Positions 1 through 9,102 of a DNA stretch of 64,000 bases are shown here, piece by piece. The stretch covers positions 1,860,001 through 1,924,000 of the forward strand of contig NZ_CP101156.1 in the NCBI RefSeq assembly GCF_024298845.1, written 5' to 3'. Positions within the stretch are counted from its first letter, which is position 1. Each line of letters begins with the position of its first letter. The notes beneath the pieces are model-generated. The model was not told where the DNA came from. It worked only from the letters and a program-made list of their open reading frames with translations, and did not search any database. Made by a program: the position numbers and the translations under genes. The DNA is from Natronosalvus amylolyticus (GTDB lineage Archaea > Halobacteriota > Halobacteria > Halobacteriales > Natrialbaceae).

Positions 1-64
1 AACCTGTTGTGGCGATATCGGCCGCCGAGATGCGTCTGGTCGAGCCAACACACGAGTTATCCGG

Positions 65-922
65 TCAACTCGTGGAGTCTGCTGTCGTTCGAGGTGTTCC
101 AAAGTCGCTCGTTCCGTGACGAACGACGATTACAGCCACGATCACGAGCATGAAGAAGATAAACGCCTGACCGCCAGCGCCGGTTTCGATCGCTGGAAAC
201 GCCCAGAGTGCCCAGTTGAACGAGGCATGCATGAGAAGCATAGCCAGCAAGCTGCCACCGGTGTTCGCATACACCCACGTCATCACGACCGACAGCAGCG
301 TGATCGTGATCACAAATCCGATCAGCGGTCGCTGATAGTACAGGTCCATCGTCGGCATGTAAAACCACGGGAGATGCCACACACCCCAGACGAATCCGAG
401 CCCGAGACTCCCACCCAACGCGCCGAACCGCTCGAGTAACGGCTCGAGTGCGTACCCGCGCCAGCCAAACTCCTCTTGCAGCGGCCCGCCGAGAAACAGA
501 ATCCAGATGAACGCAATGGGGAGAGCGGGCAGCTCTCCAGCCCACGGGTAGGTCGGTTCACCACCGAACGCGAGGCTGACACCGACGCCGATCACGGCGA
601 CGGCTGGAAACAACACGAGTATCGGCACGAACCAGCGGCGGTCGAACGATCGATCGACGGCCCGTTTGAGCAGTCGCACGATACCGCTACGGCCACGAGA
701 GATACCGACGAGGACGAACGCGGCCACTGCCGGGCCAAACGCCCCAACTTCCGGGAGGGAAGCCACCGCCTCGAGAGCGCCATCGGCCGGTACGATACCA
801 GTCTCGAATCCCGCCTCGAGAGCAACCTGGGGAAGCCAGAGCGACCACGAGAAAAGAAAGGTCAGTGCAAAAAAGGCCACCAGAGCACTCGATTTTGGCG
901 TCATCTCTCGAAGAATGGTCAT
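65..922 (-). CDS. CPBP family intramembrane metalloprotease
   Basis: This is a 285-residue membrane protein of the CPBP (CAAX protease and bacteriocin-processing) glutamic-type intramembrane protease family. Hydrophobic segments alternate along the protein. The diagnostic motif EEFGWRGY lies at about residues 150-157 (E150, E151, R155) and the second motif, VWHLPWF, carries His at about 183. A third polar site, HASFNW, lies near the C-terminus. Family members cleave prenylated or membrane-anchored substrates, but the substrate here is unknown. The ATG at 922 is used because the hydrophobic N-terminus follows directly. The gene is on the strand opposite the plus-strand genes further in and shares no obvious operon. 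A second, unrelated-in-sequence CPBP gene lies at 4958. Confidence 0.88.
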   Translation of the reverse strand: MTILREMTPKSSALVAFFALTFLFSWSLWLPQVALEAGFETGIVPADGALEAVASLPEVGAFGPAVAAFVLVGISRGRSGIVRLLKRAVDRSFDRRWFVPILVLFPAVAVIGVGVSLAFGGEPTYPWAGELPALPIAFIWILFLGGPLQEEFGWRGYALEPLLERFGALGGSLGLGFVWGVWHLPWFYMPTMDLYYQRPLIGFVITITLLSVVMTWVYANTGGSLLAMLLMHASFNWALWAFPAIETGAGGQAFIFFMLVIVAVIVVRHGTSDFGTPRTTADSTS

Positions 923-1040
923 GAACAGAGAATACGCCCTGAATACAAATCGATTCCGACAGCAAAACGGTTCAGAAGACGACCAGAGCGTGTCGATGAA
1001 TCAAAGTGTTCGATTATCGGCCTGAGTGACGACACCACAA

Positions 1041-1988
1041 TCAGTCGTCGGTCAGCGCCTTCGTGATCCCGTCGACCGGTCGGTCGGGATTGACGTCGTC
1101 GATCTCACCGGGCAACCCCAGCTGGTAGGCGTCACCGTTCTCGCGAACCGTCGTTCGACCGCGGTGAACCGACACGTCACCGTTGAGGTGGAGTCGAACT
1201 GCCTCGAGCAAGGCGTCCGCTTCGAGCGGTTGCCCGCGTTCTTTCATCATCTCGAGGTCGGCGTCGTCTGGCACGTCGAACGCGCGCTGGGTGATGACCG
1301 GCCCCTGATCGAGGTCGGTGGTCACGTAGTGAGCCGTCACGCCAGCGACGCGAACCCCCTCCTCGATAGCTTGGCGGTAGGCTTCCGCACCGGGGAACGC
1401 CGGCAGGAGGGACGGATGAACGTTGATAATCCGGTCCTCGTAGCGAAAGACCACGTTCGGGCTCAGAATCCGCATATACCGGGCGAGAACGATCAGGTCG
1501 GCGTCGTACTCTGCCAGCAACTCGAGCAGTTGGTCCTCGTTCTGGGCCCCGTTGTCGTTCCCAATGTCGTGGAATGGGACATCGTAGTGGGCGGCCAGCG
1601 GTTCCAGATCGTCGTGATTCCCGATGACGACGCTGATGTCTGCCCCGAGCGTGTCGTTCGCCCAGGCCTCGAACAGTGCCTCGAGGCAGTGACTTTCTTT
1701 GGTGACTAGTACGGCAATTTGCTGGTTGTCCCGGTCGGCCGGGAAGCGAGCCTGGACGTCCAGTCCGAGGTCATCCCCGAGGTCATCGAGGTCGCTGCGG
1801 AGTTTTCCCTCCGTACAGACCATCCCCGCGGTGTCGACGGCGAGGTACATCCGAAAGACGCCGTCGCGGACGGCCTGATCGAGGTCTTCGATGTTACAGC
1901 CGCGTTCGAACAGCAGGGTCGTGACGCGAGCGATCAGCCCGGTATCGTCGTCCCCCACGACGGTGATTTCGGTGATATCAGTCGTCAC
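1041..1988 (-). CDS. purU: Formyltetrahydrofolate deformylase
   Basis: PurU hydrolyses 10-formyl-THF to formate and THF, balancing one-carbon units and supplying formate for purine synthesis. The 315-residue protein has an N-terminal ACT domain (about residues 5-85, beginning TEITVVGDDDTGLIARVTTL) and a C-terminal formyltransferase domain (about 100-300). That domain contains the NVHPSLLPAFPG segment near residue 188 and the downstream AHYVTTDLDQGPVI segment, which carry the family's catalytic Asn, His and Asp. Length is typical. The gene is monocistronic, with about 210 bp separating it from the next minus-strand gene. Confidence 0.93.
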   Translation of the reverse strand: MTTDITEITVVGDDDTGLIARVTTLLFERGCNIEDLDQAVRDGVFRMYLAVDTAGMVCTEGKLRSDLDDLGDDLGLDVQARFPADRDNQQIAVLVTKESHCLEALFEAWANDTLGADISVVIGNHDDLEPLAAHYDVPFHDIGNDNGAQNEDQLLELLAEYDADLIVLARYMRILSPNVVFRYEDRIINVHPSLLPAFPGAEAYRQAIEEGVRVAGVTAHYVTTDLDQGPVITQRAFDVPDDADLEMMKERGQPLEADALLEAVRLHLNGDVSVHRGRTTVRENGDAYQLGLPGEIDDVNPDRPVDGITKALTDD

Positions 1989-2200
1989 GTGCGATCACCC
2001 GTAGAACGGATAACAGGTCGTTGGGCCGGAAAACGGAGAGGTGATTCCAGCCAGCATCCGATGCTGGGGGGAGTTGCATACTCGGCATTGGTCCGTCCGT
2101 AAGCTATGGGGGGTCAAAAGCCCTCCTTTCGGCCCAACATTGGCACAAGAGGCGATGTCGTTCGACACTCGAGATGGTGGCAAAACACACTCGAGGCGGT

Positions 2201-2674
2201 TCACGACGGGAGATACCGAACGCTCAACACGCCCGCGTCGGCGTCCCGTCTGACCTCGACGCGCACGGCCTCGAGTCGTGCCGCTCGCGCAATCGTTTCG
2301 TCGTCCTCGAGCACGTCTCGAGCGGCGTCATCGACGCGGTCGCCGGGTACGCGAAACACGTGAATTTCGCCGCGTCCGGCGCGCTCGTGCTGGCACAACT
2401 CACCCATCTCGGCATCGGCGGCGAGCGATTTCGAGTGCTGGGTCGGCTCGAGGTCGCTGTCGACCAGCTCGACGCTGCGCCGGTCCGCGACGTCGATGAG
2501 CGTCCAGGACACCTCGAGTGGCGGTTCCGGAGCCAGCGTCGCCTCGAGGACGTCATTGACCTCGAGGCCGTCGTTTCCGGTGAGCGTGTGTACCTGTGCG
2601 GAGTCGACGTCTTGCACGACGACGGAGTCGGCCTCGGCGTGCGTGACGACGAACGTCCCAGTCTTTTCGGTCAT
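2201..2674 (-). CDS. Conserved haloarchaeal protein, DUF5812-like
   Basis: This 157-residue acidic soluble protein begins MTEKTGTFVVTHAEADS and ends with a short beta-rich LSVRYLPS segment. It has no signal peptide, membrane span or catalytic motif that I recognise. From memory it resembles the Halobacteria-restricted DUF5812 family, whose function is unknown. The ATG at 2674 gives the expected conserved N-terminus. It lies 61 bp downstream of the stop of the minus-strand membrane-protein gene, so the two could be co-transcribed. Confidence 0.75.
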   Translation of the reverse strand: MTEKTGTFVVTHAEADSVVVQDVDSAQVHTLTGNDGLEVNDVLEATLAPEPPLEVSWTLIDVADRRSVELVDSDLEPTQHSKSLAADAEMGELCQHERAGRGEIHVFRVPGDRVDDAARDVLEDDETIARAARLEAVRVEVRRDADAGVLSVRYLPS

Positions 2675-2735
2675 ACGAGGGCCAAGGCGTGCCGTGGCTT
2701 TCGGGGTTTCGACTCCGGACGGATCTCGAGCGTGA

Positions 2736-3287
2736 TCACCGAGACTGACGATGGACGACGTAAATGAGCACGGCTGCGAGGATGGGAAATGCGAGACCGA
2801 CCGTAGCCGGAAGGTCGTAGAGGAACGTAACCACCGGCCCGAAGACGCCGTCCACGTCGGACTGGTGTTCGGCCGGGACCGTCGGAATCAACCCGACGTA
2901 CAGCGAGGTGAGAAAGACGAATCCAGTGACGGCAAGCCGTCGGTCGTACCGCACGTCGTCCCCCGTCTTCCGGCGGTGTCGGCGGGCGACGAACAGTACC
3001 GGCGCGAGAATCGGCACGACGACGAGGATACCCAGAAAGACGACGAACGACCGCGAGAGCGCCAGCGTCGCCGTCGTATCGGCCGTCGCCCCAATAATCA
3101 CGACGACCGCCAGGATGAACGCGATGGTCACGAGCACTGCTGCGAGTCCACCGACGACGGCGTACGCTCTGAACAGCCGCGACCGGCTCTGACGGAACGC
3201 GTACGGAAACGTCCCGAGCACGCCACGATAGCTCCGACCGTCCTCGCCCTCGGCCGTTCCGTCGGCGGTGTCGCCCGTCTCGCTCAT
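2736..3287 (-). CDS. Hypothetical multi-pass membrane protein
   Basis: The 183-residue protein has about four hydrophobic helices: AYAVVGGLAAVLVTIAFILA, a second near LVVVPILAPVLFVA, a third around AVTGFVFLTSLYVGL and a C-terminal FPILAAVLIYVV. It has a polar acidic N-terminus and a basic C-terminus (HRQSR). I chose the ATG at 3287 (MSETGDTADG). The open frame continues 67 codons further upstream, but that part is compositionally unlike coding sequence and overlaps the divergent pgi promoter and start. No family function is recognised. Confidence 0.7.
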   Translation of the reverse strand: MSETGDTADGTAEGEDGRSYRGVLGTFPYAFRQSRSRLFRAYAVVGGLAAVLVTIAFILAVVVIIGATADTTATLALSRSFVVFLGILVVVPILAPVLFVARRHRRKTGDDVRYDRRLAVTGFVFLTSLYVGLIPTVPAEHQSDVDGVFGPVVTFLYDLPATVGLAFPILAAVLIYVVHRQSR

Positions 3288-3468
3288 TACTCGAACCTTG
3301 GCCTGCGGGCGAATAAGGAATGCGATGACACTCTCGAGGGCGTGGTGACGACACCCCTTAACGAGTAGTGGCGACACTCTCAAACCCGCGGCGAGGACGC
3401 CCTCATGCACGCCATTCTCGCAACGCCGTGACGCAACGACTTTACTCACGGCTGTGCGTGCTCTCATT

Positions 3469-4773
3469 ATGGACGTAGACATCGGCAACGCGCTGTCGTC
3501 GGTCGCCTCGCCGGGACTCTCGAGAGACGCACTCGAGGCACTCGACGAACAGGTCGCCGTCGCACACGAGCGAATCGAGATGGGGCGGGCGAACGACGAA
3601 CACGGCTATGCCGCGTTGAACCTCCCCGACACGACCGACCCCGAGGCGATCAGGGCAGCCGTGGATCCCGTCGCCGACGCCGACACGCTCATTACCATCG
3701 GTATCGGCGGCAGCGCGCTCGGAGCCGCGACCATTACCGACGCCCTCGCGGACGCCGGCGACGGCACCGAAACGTTGTATCTCGACAACGTCGACCCGGC
3801 CTGGGTGAACCGACAACTCGAGGACCTCGACCTCGAGCGAACGGCGATCAACGTCGTCTCCCGCTCCGGAACGACCGCCGAGACGCTGGCGAACTTCCTC
3901 GTCGTCCGTGACGCCTTCGAAACCGCCGGCGTCGACTGGACCGACCGAACCGTCGTGACGACCGGCGACAGCGGACCGCTCAGTGACCTGGCGACGCGCC
4001 ACGACCTCCCGGCCGTCGCCGTCCCCGACGGCGTCCCCGGTCGGTTTTCGGCACTCTCGGCTGTCGGCATGGTTGCCGCCGCCGTCTGTGGCCACGACCT
4101 CGAGGCGCTGCTGGCCGGCGCTCGAGCCGAAGCCGACACCCTGACCGGCTCGCTGTTTTCGTGTCCCGCCTACGCCTACGGTGCGACGACGTACGCCCTC
4201 GACGCCCGCGGCGTCTCGATGAACGCGATGATGCCGTACGCCGAGTCGCTCGAGACGTACGCCGAGTGGTTCGCTCAGTTGTGGGCCGAGAGTCTGGGCA
4301 AAGACGACCTCGGGCAGACACCGGTGCGCGCCCTCGGCGTCACGGACCAGCACTCGCAGTTACAGCTCTACCGTGCCGGCCCCCGGAACAAACTCGTCAC
4401 GTTCGTCACGCCTCGAGAGCGTCCGAACCGCCCGATTCCCGACACCGACGTCGAGACGCTGTCGTACCTCGGTGACGCCACGCTCGGCGGCCTGCTCGAG
4501 GCCGAGTTCGAAGCGACCGAAGCGAGCCTCGCCGCGGCCGGTCGGCCCAACGTCCGCGTCGAACTCGAGCGCGTCGACGCCTACGAAATCGGTGGGCTCC
4601 TGTACGGTATGGAAGCCGCCTGCGTCCTCGCTGGCGAACTGTATGGCGTCAATGCGTTCAACCAGCCGGCCGTCGAGTGGGCGAAAAAGGCTACCCGCGG
4701 ACTACTGGGAGGCGGCGACTTCGAGGAAGCAGAAGCCGTTGCCGACAAGGAGACGCTTCGCGTCGAGCGGTGA
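3469..4773 (+). CDS. pgi: Glucose-6-phosphate isomerase
   Basis: Pgi interconverts glucose-6-phosphate and fructose-6-phosphate. In haloarchaea it serves mainly gluconeogenesis and sugar interconversion. The 434-residue protein has the SIS-type core: the phosphate-binding GIGGSALGA near residue 83, SRSGTTAET near 136, and the GVTDQHSQLQLYRAGP segment with the catalytic-loop His. ATG 3469 (MDVDIGNAL) is preferred over the in-frame GTG at 3454 because conserved homologues start there. The stop codon lies in a 14-bp tandem duplication (4760-4773 and 4774-4787). Confidence 0.93.
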   Translation: MDVDIGNALSSVASPGLSRDALEALDEQVAVAHERIEMGRANDEHGYAALNLPDTTDPEAIRAAVDPVADADTLITIGIGGSALGAATITDALADAGDGTETLYLDNVDPAWVNRQLEDLDLERTAINVVSRSGTTAETLANFLVVRDAFETAGVDWTDRTVVTTGDSGPLSDLATRHDLPAVAVPDGVPGRFSALSAVGMVAAAVCGHDLEALLAGARAEADTLTGSLFSCPAYAYGATTYALDARGVSMNAMMPYAESLETYAEWFAQLWAESLGKDDLGQTPVRALGVTDQHSQLQLYRAGPRNKLVTFVTPRERPNRPIPDTDVETLSYLGDATLGGLLEAEFEATEASLAAAGRPNVRVELERVDAYEIGGLLYGMEAACVLAGELYGVNAFNQPAVEWAKKATRGLLGGGDFEEAEAVADKETLRVER

Positions 4774-4957
4774 GCGTCGAGCGGTGAGCATGGGTCGTTT
4801 CTCGCGAGACACCAAAATACAAGCGATACTTCACCAGCTCAGGCCGCGTCTCTCCAGTTCAGGCCGCACCCCTCGAGTGGCTGGGAACGTCCGGAAACCA
4901 CGACGAGCGGACGGCAGATTACAGCACATCTAAGCCGCTCGAGTCGTACGATTCGGT

Positions 4958-6064
4958 ATGAACGAGACCGCACGGGACGAACGTACCCGTTCGGAGCGTG
5001 AAACAGTGGCCGGCATCGGACTGGTGCTGGCCGCAATCGCGATGGCCGGGATGGCCGTCCCGCTGCGACAGGGTGTCGACGAGCCGGCGGTGCAAGTCGG
5101 CCTCGGTTGCTCGCTCCTGGCCGTGGCTGTTTTCGCGGGCCGTCGGTACGACCACCTCGAGCGACGCTACAGCCTGCTTGGGGCCGTCGCCAGTTTCGCC
5201 GTCGTGGCCCTCGCCGGCTTCGCCCTCAATCAGGGAATCAGCGCCACCGTGAGCCTGGTGGGTATCACCCTCCCCACCGTCTTCGTCGCCTTCATGGCGA
5301 GTGGCGTAGCAATCGGTATCGCTGTCGCGGAGTATGGCGAGAGAACGCTGACCGGCCTCGGACAACAACTGACGCTCACGACGCAGCTGTCGGTCGTCGC
5401 AGTGGTCGCCTGGCTCATGGCGGCGTTCGTTGGCGTGCTGTTCATCCAGTTCGGCCGCGGAATCTGGGGTGACCTGACGGAGAATCAGCTCCGGATCGCC
5501 AATCAGATCGGATTCGCCGTCGCCACCGGGGGTATCGCCGTCGGCTACGTGTACGCTACCGGTCGCGACTGGTCGTTTTTCGACCTCCGACGCCCGACGC
5601 TTAGAGAAATCGGTTGGATCGCCGGCGGTATCGTCCTCATCTTTCTGGCGAACATCGCCATCTCGTTCCTGTTTACCTCGAGTGGCGTCGAAGGAGCAGA
5701 ACACACAGCAACACAGGACGTCGCCCAGAATCCCCAGCTGTTGTACGTCGTAATCCCAGCATCGATACTCATCGTCGGCCCCTTCGAAGAGCTGTTCTAC
5801 CGAAACGTCGTCCAGAAGTCGATGTACGACGTGTTCTCACCGGTGGGTGCACTCCTCGTCTCGAGTGTGATTTTCGCCGGCGTTCACTACGTCGCCTATG
5901 CGATTAGTGGAGCGGCGTTCGGGGCGGTGTTGGCGAGTCTGGCCGTGGTCTTCGGGCTCTCACTGGTCCTGGGAACGGTGTATTTGCGCACCGGGAATCT
6001 CTTCGTGCCGGCGATTATCCACGGCCTCTACAATGCCATCGTGTTCGCTTCGGTCGTGCTGTGA
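4958..6064 (+). CDS. CPBP family intramembrane metalloprotease
   Basis: This 368-residue polytopic membrane protein has a charged N-terminus (MNETARDERTRSERET) followed by many hydrophobic helices. The catalytic EELFYRNVVQKS motif lies near residue 277 and the His motif FAGVHYVAYA near 308, both in the C-terminal third. A final VPAIIHGLYNAIVF segment supplies another conserved His and Asn. These are the hallmarks of CPBP/Abi proteases. Substrate and role are unknown. It has no co-directional close neighbour, and the next gene converges on it. Confidence 0.88.
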   Translation: MNETARDERTRSERETVAGIGLVLAAIAMAGMAVPLRQGVDEPAVQVGLGCSLLAVAVFAGRRYDHLERRYSLLGAVASFAVVALAGFALNQGISATVSLVGITLPTVFVAFMASGVAIGIAVAEYGERTLTGLGQQLTLTTQLSVVAVVAWLMAAFVGVLFIQFGRGIWGDLTENQLRIANQIGFAVATGGIAVGYVYATGRDWSFFDLRRPTLREIGWIAGGIVLIFLANIAISFLFTSSGVEGAEHTATQDVAQNPQLLYVVIPASILIVGPFEELFYRNVVQKSMYDVFSPVGALLVSSVIFAGVHYVAYAISGAAFGAVLASLAVVFGLSLVLGTVYLRTGNLFVPAIIHGLYNAIVFASVVL

Positions 6065-6190
6065 AGCGCTCGAGAACCGTCGCTGACGAGTACACCTACG
6101 ATGGTGTCGCTCGCTGGCTGGTTGGTACAACTCATAGCTTAATCGGGAGTGACTCGCCGTTCACTCGAGGTTCTCCCCGACCGTTCCGAA

Positions 6191-7156
6191 TCAGTACGTC
6201 GTTGACCAGTACCAGTACACCGTTACCGCAGTCAATACGACGAGACCACCGAGGAAAAAGAGCAGGCCCGGTGGAATCGTCGCGAAGATAGCATCGGCGG
6301 CTTCGGCCGCGCCCTCCCCAGTCACGTTGCCGTCGTCCGCCGGTTCTACGGTGTAAGTATCGCCGTCTGATGTGGCGTCGTCGGTCGTCGTCCCGCTGTC
6401 GTCACCCGGGGGTTCACTATCAGCCTCCTCGCTATCTTCGACCTCGTCGGGTTCGTCCTGTGCCTCGAGGCCGCCATCGCCAGTGTCTTCTTCGGTCTCT
6501 GCAGCCTCCTCGTCGTCTGTCTGTGCAGTGCCGAGACCTCCTTCGTCGTCCCCAGCCGTCGAATCGTCCGTCGTCTCCTCAGCCTCCGGCGGCTCGCTGT
6601 CTGCGTCCGCAGCATCGTCCCCTGCAACGCTCGAGTCGCCATCGTCCTGGCTGTCAACCGCCATATCCCCACCGTCAGCGCCCGCAGGAGCGGCCGCCGT
6701 GTCGTCTGCTGCTGGCGAGAAATACTCGCTTAACCCGTACTGGACGAGCAAGCTTCCACCGGCGAGGGCGGCCACTCCGCCGATAAACCGCGAGAGCGCC
6801 GTCTTGAGCTGGGCCGCTTTCGACTGGTCGCTGGTGACGATTAGTGGGCCGTCAGCCGTCGCATAGACGCTCATCTCGTTGCCTCGCGAGGAGTACCAGG
6901 TGTCGACGACCTCCACGAGCCCCGCATCCTCGAGTTTCTCGAGGTGATAGCGCACGTTCTGAATCGAGGAGTCGATGGCATCGGCGACGTCGCTCGGCGT
7001 ACCCGGTTCGTTGTTCAACGTGGTGTATATTTGCCGGGCCGTCGTCGAAGAGAGCGCGCTAAACACAGCGTCGGCGTCCTCGTCCTCGAGGTCGACGACG
7101 CGCGGTTGACCCTCCGTCGCGGGCGTCTCGGAGCGAAGCGGAAACAGACGCGCCAT
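6191..7156 (-). CDS. Membrane-anchored winged-helix (ArsR-like) regulator
   Basis: Residues about 25-105 form a winged helix: DAVFSALSSTTARQIYTTL, then an IQNVRYHLEKLEDAGLVEVV recognition-helix and wing region. A hydrophobic segment follows (RFIGGVAALAGGSLLVQYGL, about 140-160), then roughly 120 residues of Asp/Glu/Ser/Thr-rich linker, then a C-terminal helix PPGLLFFLGGLVVLTAVTVYW. This predicts a cytoplasmic DNA-binding domain tethered to the membrane, with the acidic linker probably outside. The architecture suggests a one-component regulator responding to an envelope signal; its targets are unknown. A TATA element about 30 bp upstream supports the start at 7156. Confidence 0.8.
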   Translation of the reverse strand: MARLFPLRSETPATEGQPRVVDLEDEDADAVFSALSSTTARQIYTTLNNEPGTPSDVADAIDSSIQNVRYHLEKLEDAGLVEVVDTWYSSRGNEMSVYATADGPLIVTSDQSKAAQLKTALSRFIGGVAALAGGSLLVQYGLSEYFSPAADDTAAAPAGADGGDMAVDSQDDGDSSVAGDDAADADSEPPEAEETTDDSTAGDDEGGLGTAQTDDEEAAETEEDTGDGGLEAQDEPDEVEDSEEADSEPPGDDSGTTTDDATSDGDTYTVEPADDGNVTGEGAAEAADAIFATIPPGLLFFLGGLVVLTAVTVYWYWSTTY

Positions 7157-7184
7157 TCGGTCTCTATTTTAGTTCACACAGCGA

Positions 7185-7193
7185 CATATATAC
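7185..7193 (-). promoter_or_regulatory. TATA box of the winged-helix gene at 7156
   Basis: On the minus strand this reads GTATATATG and lies about 30-36 bp upstream of the ATG at 7156. It is well placed for an archaeal TATA box driving a nearly leaderless transcript. Assigned by pattern and spacing only. Confidence 0.5.
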
Positions 7194-7330
7194 CCCTTTC
7201 CCTACGTAAAATGGCGTTTTTACCTTGCAGATACAGGCAGTAGACTGCCCAGAAACAGATGATGGAGAAAAATCTTCAATAGCCCAATTCGTATAGAAAC
7301 AGTTACCCACAGAGAGTATCGAAGGACGGT

Positions 7331-7582
7331 ATGGACTGGCTGGAACGGATTGGGTGGATACTCGGCGCGACGGCGCTCTGTATCCTCGGTATTCCGTGGT
7401 TTCTCTGGGGAAACGACACCATCGTCGCAGGACTGCCGCTGTGGATCTGGTGGCATATCGGCTGGTTAGTGCTGGCATCAGGGCTGTTCTGGCTGTTCGC
7501 CCAACGAGCCTGGGGCGTCGGTATCGAACCAGAGACGGCCAAACGGAACGGAACCAACGTGCCTCCCGGAGGTGAGCGATGA
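7331..7582 (+). CDS. DUF3311 small membrane protein
   Basis: The 83-residue protein has two hydrophobic helices (IGWILGATALCILGIPWFLW, then IWWHIGWLVLASGLFWLFA) and the short polar C-tail of DUF3311 proteins. Its stop overlaps the start of the following symporter by 4 bp (ATGA), showing translational coupling. In bacteria and archaea DUF3311 proteins are commonly found beside sodium:solute symporters of the pantothenate permease type and are thought to be small accessory subunits, although a direct role is unproven. Confidence 0.85.
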   Translation: MDWLERIGWILGATALCILGIPWFLWGNDTIVAGLPLWIWWHIGWLVLASGLFWLFAQRAWGVGIEPETAKRNGTNVPPGGER

Positions 7583-9060
7583 CACTCGAGATACAACTCG
7601 CCATCATCGTCGGGTACCTGCTGCTGGCGCTGGTTATCGGCCTCGTCGCGTACCGACTGACCGACCGCACGGCCGAGGACTTCTATCTCGCCAGCCGAAC
7701 CGTTGGCACCATCGTCTTGCTGTTTACGACGTTTGCAACCCTCCTGTCGGCGTTTACGTTCTTCGCAGGGCCGAACCTCGCGTATCTCTACGGGCCCGAA
7801 TGGATTCTCGTCATGGGCGTGATGGACGGACTCATATTCGCCGTCCTCTGGTACGTTATCGGCTATAAACAGTGGTTACTCGGACAACGACATCGGTACG
7901 TCACCCTCGGCGAAATGCTCGGTGACCGCTTCGCCTCGAAACGACTGCGCGGTATCGTCGCCGGCGCAAGTCTCTTCTGGCTGTTCCCGTACGTCATGCT
8001 TCAGCAGGCCGGTGCGGGCACTGCACTCGAGGCCCTTACCGAGGGCGCCGTCCCGTACGCCGCCGGAGCCGGGTTAATTACGTTGTTTATGATTCTGTAC
8101 GTCGTCCTCGCCGGATTTCGTGGCATCGCCTGGACCGATACGCTCCAGGGTGCGTTCATGCTCGTCACGACCTGGGTCGCCCTGCTCTGGGTGCTCGCCG
8201 TCGTCGGCGGGCCGGGCGTCGCGACGAGCGGCCTCGAAGCGACGGCGAGCGAACATCTCGCACTTGGTAGTGCCTACTATTCGCCGCAATTCATGCTCTC
8301 GACGGCGATCACGATTGGCTTCGGTGTCGCGATGTTTCCACAGGTCAATCAGCGCTTTTTCGCCGCTGGCTCGAAAGAAGTACTCAAACGCTCGTTCGCT
8401 CTCTGGCCGATCCTCTGTCTGTTGCTGTTCGTCCCGGCGTTCATGCTCGGGGCGTGGGCACGGGGGCTCGAGACAGGTATCAGTGTCGCTGAAATCGAGG
8501 CTGGCGGAAACGTCCTCCCGCTGATTCTGGCCGAGTTTACACCGACCTGGTTCGCCGCTCTCGTCATCGCCGGTGCGATGGCCGCGATGATGTCTTCTTC
8601 CGACTCGATGCTCCTTTCCGGGTCGTCGTATTTCACCCGTGACCTGTATCGCCCGTTCGTCGAATCGGCTGTTTCACCCCGCCGTGAAGACGTTATCGCC
8701 CGCGTTGGCGTCGTCGTCTTCGCGCTCTCGACGTTCGTCGCGAGCCTGTACAATCCGGCAACGCTGTTCGAGCTTGGTGATGCAGCGTTCAGTGGTTTCG
8801 CCCAGCTGGCACTACCAGTCATCGTTGCCCTCTACTGGCGAAATACCACTCGAACAGGCATCACCGTCGGCATCGTCGGCAGTCAGCTGTTTTACCTCGC
8901 GAGCGTCTTCACGGCGGTCCCGAGCGCCTACGCCGGCTGGTCGGCCGGTCTGGTGGGAATGGGGGTCGGGCTCGTCCTGACGGTAGGCGTCTCCCTGCTG
9001 ACTGCACCGGCAGCCGACGAACAGCGCGCGATTTACTTCGAGGGCCTCGAGGGCGATTAA
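7579..9060 (+). CDS. Sodium:solute symporter (SSS family)
   Basis: This 493-residue protein has about 13 hydrophobic helices. It starts QLAIIVGYLLLALVIGLVAY and contains the SSS signatures AEDFYLASRTVGT near residue 32, GFRGIAWTDTLQGAFML near 175 and MAAMMSSSDSMLLSGSSYFTRD near 335. It would import an organic solute with Na+ across the cytoplasmic membrane. Coupling to a DUF3311 gene and overall similarity suggest the PanF/YhdT-like branch, but the substrate cannot be fixed from sequence. Confidence 0.9.
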   Translation: MTLEIQLAIIVGYLLLALVIGLVAYRLTDRTAEDFYLASRTVGTIVLLFTTFATLLSAFTFFAGPNLAYLYGPEWILVMGVMDGLIFAVLWYVIGYKQWLLGQRHRYVTLGEMLGDRFASKRLRGIVAGASLFWLFPYVMLQQAGAGTALEALTEGAVPYAAGAGLITLFMILYVVLAGFRGIAWTDTLQGAFMLVTTWVALLWVLAVVGGPGVATSGLEATASEHLALGSAYYSPQFMLSTAITIGFGVAMFPQVNQRFFAAGSKEVLKRSFALWPILCLLLFVPAFMLGAWARGLETGISVAEIEAGGNVLPLILAEFTPTWFAALVIAGAMAAMMSSSDSMLLSGSSYFTRDLYRPFVESAVSPRREDVIARVGVVVFALSTFVASLYNPATLFELGDAAFSGFAQLALPVIVALYWRNTTRTGITVGIVGSQLFYLASVFTAVPSAYAGWSAGLVGMGVGLVLTVGVSLLTAPAADEQRAIYFEGLEGD

Positions 9061-9102
9061 TCGGTACGTCGAAGGTGGTTGACGGCGAACGGCCGGTACA
9101 GA

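Noticed and set aside
1995-2204. A 69-codon minus-strand frame between purU and the DUF5812-like gene
   Set aside because: It is Cys- and Pro-rich, not acidic, and unlike haloarchaeal proteins; it lies in an ordinary promoter-sized gap.
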